Shown: positions 8,191 through 16,228 of the stretch, piece by piece
Position numbering within the stretch: the stretch's first letter is position 1
Layout: each line of letters starts with the position of its first letter
Source of the DNA: Segatella copri
GTDB lineage: Bacteria > Bacteroidota > Bacteroidia > Bacteroidales > Bacteroidaceae
DNA: 64,000 nt
Direction: 5' to 3'
NCBI RefSeq assembly: GCF_009494395.1
Contig: NZ_VZCB01000046.1
Location: 1-64,000 of the forward strand
Notes under the pieces: generated by a model
The model's input: only the letters and a program-made list of their open reading frames with translations
The model's database searches: none
Told to the model about the DNA's origin: nothing
Translations under genes and position numbers: made by a program

Positions 8191-9078
8191 ATGGCACAGA
8201 ATATTTTTAAGGGCTTAGGTATTGCCCTCATTACTCCATTTAAGGCCGACGGATCGGTTGATTATCAGTCTCTCAAGAGATTGGTAGAGTTCCAAATTGA
8301 CAATGGTGCAGACTTTCTTTGCATCCTTGCCACTACTGGTGAGGCTCCATGCCTGACCCAGGAAGAGAAAGACAAGATTACTGAATTGGTGAAAGACGTG
8401 AACAAGGGGCGCGTCAAGATTTTGAAATATTGTGGCGGCAACAATACTGCTGCTGTCGTGGATGAAATCAAGAACACAGACTGGAGTGGCATTGACGGCA
8501 TCCTCAGCATTTGTCCTTATTACAACAAGCCATCTCAGGAAGGCTTGTATCAGCATTTCAAGGCAATTGCTCAGGTTAGTCCACTGCCTATCGTACTCTA
8601 TAATGTTCCTGGTCGTACAGGTATTAACATGAAGCCTGAGACCACTTGTCGCATTGCGCGCGATTTCCCTAATGTAGTAGCAGTGAAGGAAGCTAGTGGC
8701 AGCCTGGAGCAGGTAGATGAGATTATCAAGAACAAGCCGGATAACTTTGAAGTTATCAGTGGCGATGATGCGCTTACCTTCTCTATGATAGCAAGTGGTG
8801 CTGCTGGTGTTATCTCTGTAATCGGTAATGCACTGCCAAAGGCATTCAGCCGTATGATTCGTCTGGAATTCCGCGGTGAATACGAGCCTGCACGCAAGAT
8901 TCATCACTCTTTCACAGAGTTGTACAGTCTGCTCTTTGTGGATGGTAACCCTGCAGGTGTTAAGGCTCTGCTGAATGATATGGGCTTCATTGAGAACGAA
9001 CTCCGTCTGCCTCTGGTACCTACACGTATCGCAACCAAGCAGAAGATGAGCGAAATCCTTAGAACATTGAATATTTAA
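8191..9078 (+). CDS. dapA: 4-hydroxy-tetrahydrodipicolinate synthase DapA
   Basis: A 295-residue TIM-barrel lyase that condenses pyruvate with aspartate semialdehyde, the first committed step of the diaminopimelate/lysine pathway in the cytoplasm. The Schiff-base lysine is K166 in NVVAVKEASG. The catalytic tyrosine is Y137 in VLYNVPGRTG. The pyruvate-binding TTGE motif is near residue 47. It is a single-gene unit with its own promoter, while lysC and lysA of the same pathway lie at 50.6-53.2 kb. A perfect 21-bp inverted repeat follows and may end transcription. Confidence 0.97.
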   Translation: MAQNIFKGLGIALITPFKADGSVDYQSLKRLVEFQIDNGADFLCILATTGEAPCLTQEEKDKITELVKDVNKGRVKILKYCGGNNTAAVVDEIKNTDWSGIDGILSICPYYNKPSQEGLYQHFKAIAQVSPLPIVLYNVPGRTGINMKPETTCRIARDFPNVVAVKEASGSLEQVDEIIKNKPDNFEVISGDDALTFSMIASGAAGVISVIGNALPKAFSRMIRLEFRGEYEPARKIHHSFTELYSLLFVDGNPAGVKALLNDMGFIENELRLPLVPTRIATKQKMSEILRTLNI

Positions 9079-9085
9079 TATATTG

Positions 9086-9171
9086 GTTAGTGAATAATGA
9101 TTAGTGATTATTGTATGCGCATGATGATCACTAATCATTATTCACTACTCACTACTCATTAATCACTATAA
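9086..9171. repeat. TTAGTGA-type heptanucleotide tract with a perfect 21-bp inverted repeat
   Basis: Arms 9088-9108 and 9127-9147 are perfect reverse complements, separated by an 18-nt loop. Both arms and the flank to 9171 read in 7-bp steps (TTAGTGA, ATAATGA; ATCACTA, ATCATTA, TTCACTA). It fills the gap between dapA and the AraC gene and could fold as a hairpin, but no U-run follows. Confidence 0.85.
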
Positions 9172-9175
9172 CATT

Positions 9176-10063
9176 ATGGCAGAAGACAGAAGAATCATAC
9201 ATGAAATTACCCCTTTGATGGGTAAGGACGTACTATATATTGCTGACCGTCACAAGAAAGAGTTTACCTATCCGATACACAACCATTCGGTATTCGAACT
9301 TAATTTTGTAGAGAATGCGGCCGGTGTGAAACGTATTGTGGGCGATTCACAGGAGGTTATAGGCGATTATGATCTCTGTCTTATCACCTCTCCTGACCTG
9401 GAACATGTATGGGAGCAGAACGAATGCCGAAGTGATGACATTCGTGAGATTACCATTCAGTTTGACTTCAGTATGGCAGATGAAACCCTTTTCGGAAGAA
9501 ATCCTTATGCCAGCATTACCCGTATGATGCAGGAGGCTAAGAAAGGACTTTGTTTTCCGATGAAGGCAATCATGAAGGTGTATGGACTGCTTGATACATT
9601 GAGCGGCATCAAGGATGGATTTTATGCCGTCCAGCAATTCCTGACCATCCTCTATGAATTGTCTAAGTGCGAGAATGCCCGTACCTTGGCTTCTTCCAGT
9701 TATGCTAAGGTAGCCGTTGAGGATGACAGTCGCCGTATATTAAAGGTGAAGAATTATATCTCTAAGAATTATATGGATGATCTCCGCCTGCCTCAGCTTG
9801 CTTCTTTGGCGGGCATGAGTTCGAGTGCATTCAGCCGTTTCTTCAAACTTCATACGGGCAGGAACATTTCTGAGTATATCATCGACCTTCGTCTCGGCTA
9901 TGCGGCACGCATGCTGGTAGATACAGCCAAAAGCATCAGTGAAATCGGATTTGACTGCGGGTTTAATAACCTCAGCAATTTCAACCGGATATTCAAGAAA
10001 AAGAAGGGATGCTCGCCAAGTGAGTTCCGTGAGAACTATCATAAGACAAGAATCATCGTATAA
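9176..10063 (+). CDS. AraC family transcriptional regulator
   Basis: A 295-residue regulator. The N-terminal half has the cupin-like ligand-binding signature YPIHNHSVFELNFVENA, and the C-terminal 100 residues hold two helix-turn-helix units (LPQLASLAGMSSSAFSRFFK and ISEIGFDCGFNNLSNFNRIF). Such proteins bind sugars or other small molecules and activate nearby promoters. It lies directly upstream of the uxaC promoter, which carries an inverted repeat, so control of hexuronate breakdown is a reasonable inference. The ATG at 9176 immediately follows the repeat tract. Confidence 0.9.
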   Translation: MAEDRRIIHEITPLMGKDVLYIADRHKKEFTYPIHNHSVFELNFVENAAGVKRIVGDSQEVIGDYDLCLITSPDLEHVWEQNECRSDDIREITIQFDFSMADETLFGRNPYASITRMMQEAKKGLCFPMKAIMKVYGLLDTLSGIKDGFYAVQQFLTILYELSKCENARTLASSSYAKVAVEDDSRRILKVKNYISKNYMDDLRLPQLASLAGMSSSAFSRFFKLHTGRNISEYIIDLRLGYAARMLVDTAKSISEIGFDCGFNNLSNFNRIFKKKKGCSPSEFRENYHKTRIIV

Positions 10064-10122
10064 TATGGAACTTTGAAATTTTATTTTTCAACTTTAAAAA
10101 CTTCAAATTCATAAGATAACGT

Positions 10123-10166
10123 AATCGTTTAAGTGAAATAATCAAAAATATTTCGCTTAAACGATT
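10123..10166. promoter_or_regulatory. Inverted repeat overlapping the uxaC promoter (candidate operator)
   Basis: Arms 10123-10140 and 10149-10166 pair over 18 bp with one mismatch (core AATCGTTTAAG / CTTAAACGATT) and an 8-bp A-rich centre. The right arm ends on the TTG of the uxaC promoter. Its position favours an operator over a terminator, because no U-run follows. Confidence 0.6.
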
Positions 10167-10194
10167 TGTTATTCCAATATTTGTTGTATCTTTG
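10166..10194 (+). promoter_or_regulatory. Promoter of uxaC
   Basis: TTG at 10166-10168 and TATCTTTG at 10187-10194 with an 18-bp spacer. The leader is about 45 nt. Confidence 0.7.
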
Positions 10195-10243
10195 CGTCAT
10201 AATTAATAGTAATAAATAAACATTTAAAAACTACTATACAGTT

Positions 10244-11647
10244 ATGAAGCAATTTATGGATGAAAACTTCCTGCTTGACACAAAGACTGCGCAGGACCTT
10301 TTCCACAATCATGCGGCTAAGATGCCAATCATCGATTATCACTGCCACCTCATCCCTGAGATGGTTGCTAATGATCACAAGTTCAAGAGCATTACAGAGC
10401 TTTGGCTCGGTGGTGACCACTATAAGTGGCGTGCTATGCGTACCAATGGTGTAGACGAGCGTTTCTGCACAGGTACTGATACCAGCGACTGGGAGAAGTT
10501 CGAGAAATGGGCTGAGACTGTACCATATACATTCCGTAACCCTCTGTATCACTGGACCCACTTGGAGCTGAAGACAGCTTTCGGTATCGACAAGCAGTTG
10601 AGTCCTAAGACTGCCCGTGAAATCTATGACGAGTGTAACGAGAAGTTGCAGCAGCCTGAGTTCAGCGCTCGCGGCCTGATGCGTCACTACAACGTAGAGT
10701 GCGTTTGTACAACAGACGACCCAATCGATGATCTCCGTTACCACAAGCAGACACGTGAGAGCGGTTTCGAAATCAAGATGATTCCTGCTTGGCGTCCTGA
10801 CAAGGCTATGAACATCGAAAAGCCAGATTTCGCTGACTATATGAACAAACTCGGTGAGGTAGCAGGTGTTAACCTCGTTACATTCCAGGATATGGTTGAT
10901 GCTTTGCAGAAGCGTCACGACTTCTTCACAGAGAACGGCTGTAAGTTGAGCGACCACGGTATTGAGGAGTTCTACGATGAGCCATACACAGATTCTCAGA
11001 TTGAGACTATCTTTGCTAAGGCTATGCGTGGTCAGCAGCTTTCAGCTCTCGAAATTCGTCAGTACAAGCATGCATTCCTCAAGGTTTGCGCAGAGATGGA
11101 TCACGCTGCCGACTGGACTCAGCAGTACCACTATGGTGCTATCCGCGACAACAATACATTGATGTACAATAAGCTCGGTGCTGATACTGGTTTCGACTCT
11201 ATCGGTGAGTTCACTACAGCTAAGGCTATGAGCAGCTTCCTCAATGAATTGAACATGGAAGGCAAGTTGACACGTACTATCCTCTATACTTTGAACCCAT
11301 GCGCCAACGAGGTTATCGCTACTATGCTTGGTAACTTCCAGGATGGTTCTTGCCCAGGCAAGATTCAGTTTGGTTCAGGCTGGTGGTTCAACGATCAGCT
11401 CGATGGTATGACCCGTCAGATGAACGCTCTCTCAGTATTGGGTCTCTTGAGCCGTTTCGTAGGTATGTTGACCGACTCACGTTCATTCCTCAGCTACCCA
11501 CGTCACGAGTACTTCCGTCGTTTGCTCTGCAACCTCCTCGGCAATGATGTAGAGAAGGGCTTGCTTCCTAACGACATGGAGAGCCTCTCTCGCATGGTAG
11601 AGGACATCTCTTACAACAACGCTCGCAACTACTTCAAGTTCTATTAA
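10244..11647 (+). CDS. uxaC: Glucuronate isomerase UxaC
   Basis: A 467-residue enzyme of the amidohydrolase superfamily. It isomerises D-glucuronate to D-fructuronate (and galacturonate to tagaturonate), the entry step of hexuronate use. Conserved features are the N-terminal metal-binding IIDYHCHL, FRNPLYHWTHLEL, TTDDPIDDLRYH, QYHYGAIRDNN and the C-terminal GMLTDSRSFLSYPRHEYFRR. Full length. The coding sequence shows strong codon preference, suggesting high expression. It has its own promoter with an inverted repeat and a strong terminator. No other uronate genes are adjacent. Confidence 0.97.
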   Translation: MKQFMDENFLLDTKTAQDLFHNHAAKMPIIDYHCHLIPEMVANDHKFKSITELWLGGDHYKWRAMRTNGVDERFCTGTDTSDWEKFEKWAETVPYTFRNPLYHWTHLELKTAFGIDKQLSPKTAREIYDECNEKLQQPEFSARGLMRHYNVECVCTTDDPIDDLRYHKQTRESGFEIKMIPAWRPDKAMNIEKPDFADYMNKLGEVAGVNLVTFQDMVDALQKRHDFFTENGCKLSDHGIEEFYDEPYTDSQIETIFAKAMRGQQLSALEIRQYKHAFLKVCAEMDHAADWTQQYHYGAIRDNNTLMYNKLGADTGFDSIGEFTTAKAMSSFLNELNMEGKLTRTILYTLNPCANEVIATMLGNFQDGSCPGKIQFGSGWWFNDQLDGMTRQMNALSVLGLLSRFVGMLTDSRSFLSYPRHEYFRRLLCNLLGNDVEKGLLPNDMESLSRMVEDISYNNARNYFKFY

Positions 11648-11676
11648 TCATAGAGCTTAAGCAATTATACTAAGAC

Positions 11677-11719
11677 AAATCCCTTCACGGCATCATGAGA
11701 TGATGTTGTGGAGGGATTT
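11677..11719 (+). terminator. Long terminator hairpin of uxaC
   Basis: A 20-bp stem (11677-11696 with 11700-11719), fully paired in RNA when three G-U pairs are allowed, with a 3-nt GAG loop. Its right arm contains ATGATG, which makes a false start for the next gene. Confidence 0.8.
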
Positions 11720-11750
11720 GTTGCTTGATAACGGAGTAAAACTTCAGAAT

Positions 11751-13070
11751 ATGGGGGTAATAGACAGAATACTAGGATTCTACGAAGATATTAGAGAGTT
11801 TAATTCTTCTAATATCAAGGATTTCCGGGGCAGAATGAAGTCTTGGATCAAGATGGGTATGCTTGCCAGTCGCATCTTCTATGTAAAGGATATGTGGGCA
11901 AGGGATGTAGCTGCATTGACTTTCGCCTCCTTCATGGCTTTGATACCTTTTATGGCGATGATGTTTGTTATTGCCCGAGGCTTCGGCTATGCGTCATTGC
12001 TGGAGTCATGGCTGTCTACCACCTTCGAGGCACAACCGGTTGTTGCCAAGACTATCGTTGACTTCGTACATAATTATATTGAGAACACGCAGAGCAACTA
12101 TATCATCGGTACTGGTATCGTGATGTTTCTCTATACCATCGTTTCCCTGATGCAGAAGATAGAGCTTACCTTTGATGATATCTGGCATACGGGCGAGCGT
12201 TCGTGGAAGCAGATAGTTACCGAATATCCTACCATTCTGTTCGGACTGGGACTGATGATTCTCTTTGCTTCGAGCATCAACGTATGGATAGTGAATATGG
12301 TGGATAATGTCGACAAGATAGCCGATATCGGGGATACGATTCCTTCGTTTATCCTTCATTTGGCGGCATTTGTTCCGATGTTTTTATTCTTTGTGTTCTG
12401 CTATTATGTCATTCCGAATACTTATATCCGGGTCCGCAGTACTCTGGTGCCTTCATTCCTGGCGGGTATCTGCATGACAGCCTTGCAGTATGGCTACATC
12501 TATCTGCAGGTATTTCTGTCCAGCTATAATGTTATCTACGGTTCGCTGGCAGCCATCCCGCTCTTTCTGTTATGGCTTCAGATATCCTGGGCCATTGTGG
12601 TCTTTGGCGCTTTGCTCTGTCATACCAATCAGAACATTCATTATTACGATGGCGATCTCAGTTACGACCATCTGAAATTGTCACAGCGCATCCGGGTTTG
12701 TGGCATGGTGATGCATTTGGTATGCAAGCGCTTCAATGATGGTGAGCAGGCCTATACGCCTAAGGAGATTCATGACTTGACGGAGATTCCGCAGCAGATA
12801 GTCAATCAGGCTGTAAGAGAACTCTTGCAGGCGAAGTTGCTGGTAGAGATTCGGAGTGAGAAGAAAGGCTGTTTCGAAGAATCGGTCATCCTGCATCCGA
12901 TAGAGAAGATAGATCATCTAACATACGGAACAATGATAGAGCGACTCTTCAACTATGGCGAAGATATTGCCGGACTGGCAGAGCTGGAAAGCGATTTGAT
13001 ATTGTGGAAGAATATCGAAATCGTTAATCTTGACTTCGTGGAGAATGGCAAGAAAATAGCTTTCATCTAG
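11751..13070 (+). CDS. YihY/BrkB family membrane protein
   Basis: A 439-residue protein. The first 300 residues hold about six hydrophobic helices of the YihY/BrkB family, including VAALTFASFMALIPFMAMM and LAAIPLFLLWLQISWAIVVFGALL, which match its conserved helices. The last 130 residues are soluble and look like a winged-helix region (YTPKEIHDLTEIPQQIVNQAV), an arrangement common in Bacteroidales members. Biochemical function is unsettled. An in-frame ATG at 11700 is inside the uxaC terminator stem, so I chose the ATG at 11751, which has GGAG 14 nt upstream; this is a judgement. Confidence 0.85.
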   Translation: MGVIDRILGFYEDIREFNSSNIKDFRGRMKSWIKMGMLASRIFYVKDMWARDVAALTFASFMALIPFMAMMFVIARGFGYASLLESWLSTTFEAQPVVAKTIVDFVHNYIENTQSNYIIGTGIVMFLYTIVSLMQKIELTFDDIWHTGERSWKQIVTEYPTILFGLGLMILFASSINVWIVNMVDNVDKIADIGDTIPSFILHLAAFVPMFLFFVFCYYVIPNTYIRVRSTLVPSFLAGICMTALQYGYIYLQVFLSSYNVIYGSLAAIPLFLLWLQISWAIVVFGALLCHTNQNIHYYDGDLSYDHLKLSQRIRVCGMVMHLVCKRFNDGEQAYTPKEIHDLTEIPQQIVNQAVRELLQAKLLVEIRSEKKGCFEESVILHPIEKIDHLTYGTMIERLFNYGEDIAGLAELESDLILWKNIEIVNLDFVENGKKIAFI

Positions 13071-13112
13071 AAAAATATTCAAATTATTATAAACCTTTAA
13101 AACCATTAGAGT

Positions 13113-15278
13113 ATGAGAAAATTTATTTCATTGGCAGTTGTTGCTCTCTTGGCTTCTTCCATGTCGGCACAAACCATTGCCAACATGAAAGACCTGAATG
13201 CCGAGAAAAAATCTGCAGCTATTAATCTAAAGTTGACAGGAACCTTGACGACTACGAAAAATTCAGATTTCCGCCAGCTTCGTGATCTCTGCTGGCAGTT
13301 GAGAAATCTGGACCTGAGCGAGGCAACCTGTCCTGTTCTTCCTAAGAATGCATTCCATTCCCGTCATCATCTGCAGCATATCATCTTGCCAAATCTGTTG
13401 CAGGAGATAGGTACTCAGGCTTTCTTTGCCTGCGATAACCTGCAGGAAGTGGTGATACCCAAGTCTGTAACGAAGGTGGGCGCAGCAGCCTTCTCTGGTT
13501 GCAAGTCTCTGAAAAACATCACAATCGAAGGCACACCTGAGATAGGAGAGTTTGCTTTTGCCAATCTTGAGGGGGTACAGGTCATCAGGGTAAATTCCAA
13601 TATTCCTCCAAAGGCTGCTGCAACGGCTTTTTCGGGCGTGAACATGCGTGGTGTGAAACTGGTCATGCCAAGAGGCAGCGAGAAGGCTTACCGCAAGGCG
13701 CAAGGCAGGAAGGCTTTCTTCGGAGAAGTGAAACAGGCTAGGGAAGTATGCAATCCTAAAGCTTGCCTGATTCCTGTACCGATGGATCTGAAGGTGAAGG
13801 CAAAGGCTGCACCGTTGCAGGTGGCAGGAAACTGGAAGATTGTGGCTGATGAAGGTCTGGCTAATGAGCGTGAACATGCTGACAGAATCCTCAAGGAGCG
13901 AAATGCTCAGCAGAAAGGAGCACAGCTGACGATGACCCTTGCCATTGATCCTACTCTTACCGATGCTGAGGCTTATACTCTGGAAGTACAGCAGAAGGGC
14001 GTGGTCATTAAGGGAAAGACTGCAGCTGGTGTCTTCTACGGATTGATGACTTTCGACCAGTTGCTTCGTGGCAATGCATCTAAGGTGGGTTGCGATGCCA
14101 TCCCACAGCTGGCTTTGAAAGACCAGCCCCGCACTCATGTAAGAGAGTTGATGGTGGATCCTTGCCGTATCTTTATCCCATACGAAGAGTTGAAGGCTTT
14201 CGTTCCTGAGATGGCTCGCTATAAGCTCAATATGCTTCATCTTCACTTGGTGGATGATCAGGCTTGGACTATCGAAATCAAGAAATATCCTCGTCTCACC
14301 GCTGAGGCTAGCAGCCGATGGGGTATGGACGATATGCTGATGCCTATCAAGGGATATTATACACAGGAGCAGATGCGCGACTTTGTAGCATATTGTGCCA
14401 AGTATCATATCCAGGTGGTACCGGAGATTGAGATGCCTGGTCATGAGGTGGCTGCCATCAGTGTTTATCCGGAATTGACCTGCCAGGGAGTGAGAAAGCC
14501 TATCCGTACTACTTGTGGTGTATCAGACGAATTGCTCTGTGCCGGTAATGAATTCACTTACGAGTTCCTTGGAAATGTATTCAAGGAGCTTGCCGATGTC
14601 TTCCCATCAGAATACATTCATCTGGGAGGTGACGAGGCTGGTAATCCTGCCCTTGATTGCTGGACCAACTGTCCTAAGTGTCAGGCATTGAAGAAGAAAC
14701 TCGGTATTACTTCTACCGACCGTTCAGAGAACTGGAAGCTGCAGGGCTATCTCTTCGACCGTGTGATAGATCTTCTTCGTACCCAATATCATAAGACTCC
14801 GATGTTCTGGTATGAGACCGATTTCAAGAAGATTCAGCCAGGGTGTGTTACCTTTGCCTGGCGTGCTGGTCTCACCAAGGAAGCATTGGTGGCAGCGGTG
14901 GAGAACAATGCCCGCATCTTGCTTTGCCCAGGTGAACATTGCTATTTCGACTATCCGATGGCCAAGGGTGACATGCCTGAGGTAAACTGGGGAATGCCGG
15001 TTACTTCCTTGAAGGCAGCCTACGATCTTGATCCTGCATGGGGAATGGGAGAGGAGTTTGAAAAGAACAACCTCTTTGGTGTAGCCGGAACCTTGTGGAG
15101 TGAGTGTATCAATTCTCCTGAGCGCATCTATTATCAGGCTTATCCACGTGCATTGGCTTTGGCAGAAGCCGGATGGAGTCTTCAGAAGAATCGCTCCTGG
15201 GAAGGATTCCTCACCCGATTGAAGCCTACGGCAAAGGATATGATGCGAAGAGGCATCACCTTCTCTATGGAATGGTAA
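13113..15278 (+). CDS. Exported beta-N-acetylhexosaminidase (GH20) with N-terminal leucine-rich repeats
   Basis: A 721-residue secreted enzyme. It has a signal peptide of about 19 residues, then BspA-type leucine-rich repeats at about residues 60-200 (FHSRHHLQHIILPN, FFACDNLQEVVIPKSV, FSGCKSLKNITIEG). A GH20b-like domain follows at about 215-325 and the catalytic GH20 barrel at 330-690. The catalytic pair is D507-E508 in HLGGDEAG. It removes terminal N-acetylhexosamine from glycans, probably host mucin-type or bacterial glycans. The repeat domain may bind glycan or protein at the cell surface; that is inference. It ends at a bidirectional terminator. Confidence 0.93.
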   Translation: MRKFISLAVVALLASSMSAQTIANMKDLNAEKKSAAINLKLTGTLTTTKNSDFRQLRDLCWQLRNLDLSEATCPVLPKNAFHSRHHLQHIILPNLLQEIGTQAFFACDNLQEVVIPKSVTKVGAAAFSGCKSLKNITIEGTPEIGEFAFANLEGVQVIRVNSNIPPKAAATAFSGVNMRGVKLVMPRGSEKAYRKAQGRKAFFGEVKQAREVCNPKACLIPVPMDLKVKAKAAPLQVAGNWKIVADEGLANEREHADRILKERNAQQKGAQLTMTLAIDPTLTDAEAYTLEVQQKGVVIKGKTAAGVFYGLMTFDQLLRGNASKVGCDAIPQLALKDQPRTHVRELMVDPCRIFIPYEELKAFVPEMARYKLNMLHLHLVDDQAWTIEIKKYPRLTAEASSRWGMDDMLMPIKGYYTQEQMRDFVAYCAKYHIQVVPEIEMPGHEVAAISVYPELTCQGVRKPIRTTCGVSDELLCAGNEFTYEFLGNVFKELADVFPSEYIHLGGDEAGNPALDCWTNCPKCQALKKKLGITSTDRSENWKLQGYLFDRVIDLLRTQYHKTPMFWYETDFKKIQPGCVTFAWRAGLTKEALVAAVENNARILLCPGEHCYFDYPMAKGDMPEVNWGMPVTSLKAAYDLDPAWGMGEEFEKNNLFGVAGTLWSECINSPERIYYQAYPRALALAEAGWSLQKNRSWEGFLTRLKPTAKDMMRRGITFSMEW

Positions 15279-15330
15279 ACATCCAGGAAAGAATCAGTTG
15301 ATTATCAGATTGATACCATATAATAAAAGA

Positions 15331-15368
15331 AAAAGCGTGTAAGTATTGCTACTTACACGCTTTTTTTT
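15331..15368. terminator. Bidirectional terminator between the GH20 gene and two small ORFs
   Basis: A 15-bp stem (15331-15345 with 15350-15364) and a TTGC loop. There are A's before and T's after it, so it works on both strands. Confidence 0.88.
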
Positions 15369-15439
15369 ATTATTATTATAAACGTAATTACTTCGTTTGC
15401 TTTCTCTTAAGAATGCTGTTGCATTCGGGATTGAATCCC

Positions 15440-15559
15440 TTATGCGCAAGCACAACCACGGCTTCTGTTCAAAGCCTCGCCATACATTTCCATAGCGGTC
15501 ATGTAATCTGCAAGAATAGCCTTCAAGGCTTTCTTGATGTTCTTAAACATTGTTTTCAT
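15440..15559 (-). CDS. Small protein of 39 residues, unknown
   Basis: A 39-codon ORF with a purine-rich site (AAAGGATAACGATT before the ATG). The peptide begins MKTMFKNIKKALKAILADY and ends NRSRGCACA. It looks like a basic amphipathic helix followed by a Cys-Ala tail with two cysteines. It lies 72 bp downstream of a 30-codon ORF on the same strand, and both follow a TACCTTTG promoter, so a small-protein operon is likely. Two short hairpins and the shared terminator at 15331-15368 follow. I recognise no family. Function could be a membrane-acting peptide or regulator; this is speculation. Confidence 0.6.
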   Translation of the reverse strand: MKTMFKNIKKALKAILADYMTAMEMYGEALNRSRGCACA

Positions 15560-15631
15560 AATCGTTATCCTTTCTTTTTTTTATTAATACTGTGGCATTG
15601 CTGCCAATCTTTCTTTTTACCTGAAGTGGTC

Positions 15632-15724
15632 TTATCTAAGACCCTTCTCAATCTTGTTGTTAACATGTACAGCCTGAGCAATCATGATTGCTACTACTGC
15701 GAGAATCATTACTGTTGTCATCAT
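15632..15724 (-). CDS. Small single-helix membrane protein of 30 residues, unknown
   Basis: A 30-codon ORF preceded by GAAAGGAAACAAATT. The peptide starts MMTTVMILAVVAIMIAQAV and ends NNKIEKGLR, that is one transmembrane helix with a short basic tail, a common pattern of bacterial small membrane proteins. It is the first gene after the minus-strand promoter at 15813-15820 and is followed by a second small ORF at 15440-15559. Two palindromes resembling CRP/FNR sites lie upstream. The reading frame, ribosome site and hydrophobic profile support translation, but there is no recognised homology. Confidence 0.6.
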   Translation of the reverse strand: MMTTVMILAVVAIMIAQAVHVNNKIEKGLR

Positions 15725-15812
15725 AATTTGTTTCCTTTCGTTCTTTAATGGAGCCTCGTTTCCGGGTCTCCTTTTTTACATTATCCTTATTACAATCTCT
15801 CTTTTGCTGGTG

Positions 15813-15820
15813 CAAAGGTA
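15813..15820 (-). promoter_or_regulatory. Promoter of the two-small-ORF operon
   Basis: TACCTTTG on the minus strand. The best TTG lies about 25 bp upstream, longer than usual, and overlaps the TGTCAC-N6-GTGACA palindrome at 15841-15858, suggesting an activated promoter. Confidence 0.6.
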
Positions 15821-15840
15821 GTGCCTTTTTTTTGAATTCC

Positions 15841-15951
15841 TGTCACAAAGTCGTGACAAAATGATGAAAGAAGGGCATTTTTTGACGCATATCAAGCAGC
15901 ATGGTCTGATGCCTTGATGTATGTCAAGGGGATTTGGCTTGTCATGCCAAA
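15841..15951. promoter_or_regulatory. Cluster of CRP/FNR-like palindromes upstream of the small-ORF operon
   Basis: TGTCAC-N6-GTGACA at 15841-15858; TTGAC-GCAT-ATCAA at 15882-15895; TTGAT-GTAT-GTCAA at 15914-15927 within an 18-bp near-palindrome; TTTGGC-N7-GCCAAA at 15933-15951. The second and third are reverse complements of each other apart from the spacers and have the TTGAY-N4-RTCAA form of FNR-type boxes. Binding is inferred only. The rest of the gap to 16165 shows no supported feature. Confidence 0.45.
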
Positions 15952-16165
15952 TATGTCAGTCTTGTCTGTCTGATGTGGTAGGCCGATAAACACTAGGGTT
16001 TCGAGGGGTGAAGGGTGGAACGTACCATTAACCCGTGTAAATGGTTATTATTCAGAAGTATACGGCGTTTTAGTGAAGGGTAAAAAACGTTTTGCCTTTC
16101 AAAAAATAGTTCCCTCATAAAAATATGTCGGAATTTGCATCTCGTTATTTTTTCGGGATATTCCT

Positions 16166-16195
16166 TTGCTCGTATCATTATTTTTTGTATCTTTG
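16166..16195 (+). promoter_or_regulatory. Promoter of the AAA-ATPase/nuclease gene
   Basis: TTG at 16166-16168 and TATCTTTG at 16188-16195 with a 19-bp spacer; the leader is about 30 nt. Confidence 0.7.
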
Positions 16196-16228
16196 CCCCC
16201 AAAAAAGGTGTTTTTAAACAATAGTGTC

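Noticed and set aside
15413..15748. Open frame of 111 codons on the plus strand in the gap after the GH20 gene
   Set aside because: It runs opposite to two small ORFs with proper ribosome sites, has no promoter or ribosome site of its own, and its Cys/Phe/Leu-rich translation is typical of an antisense shadow.
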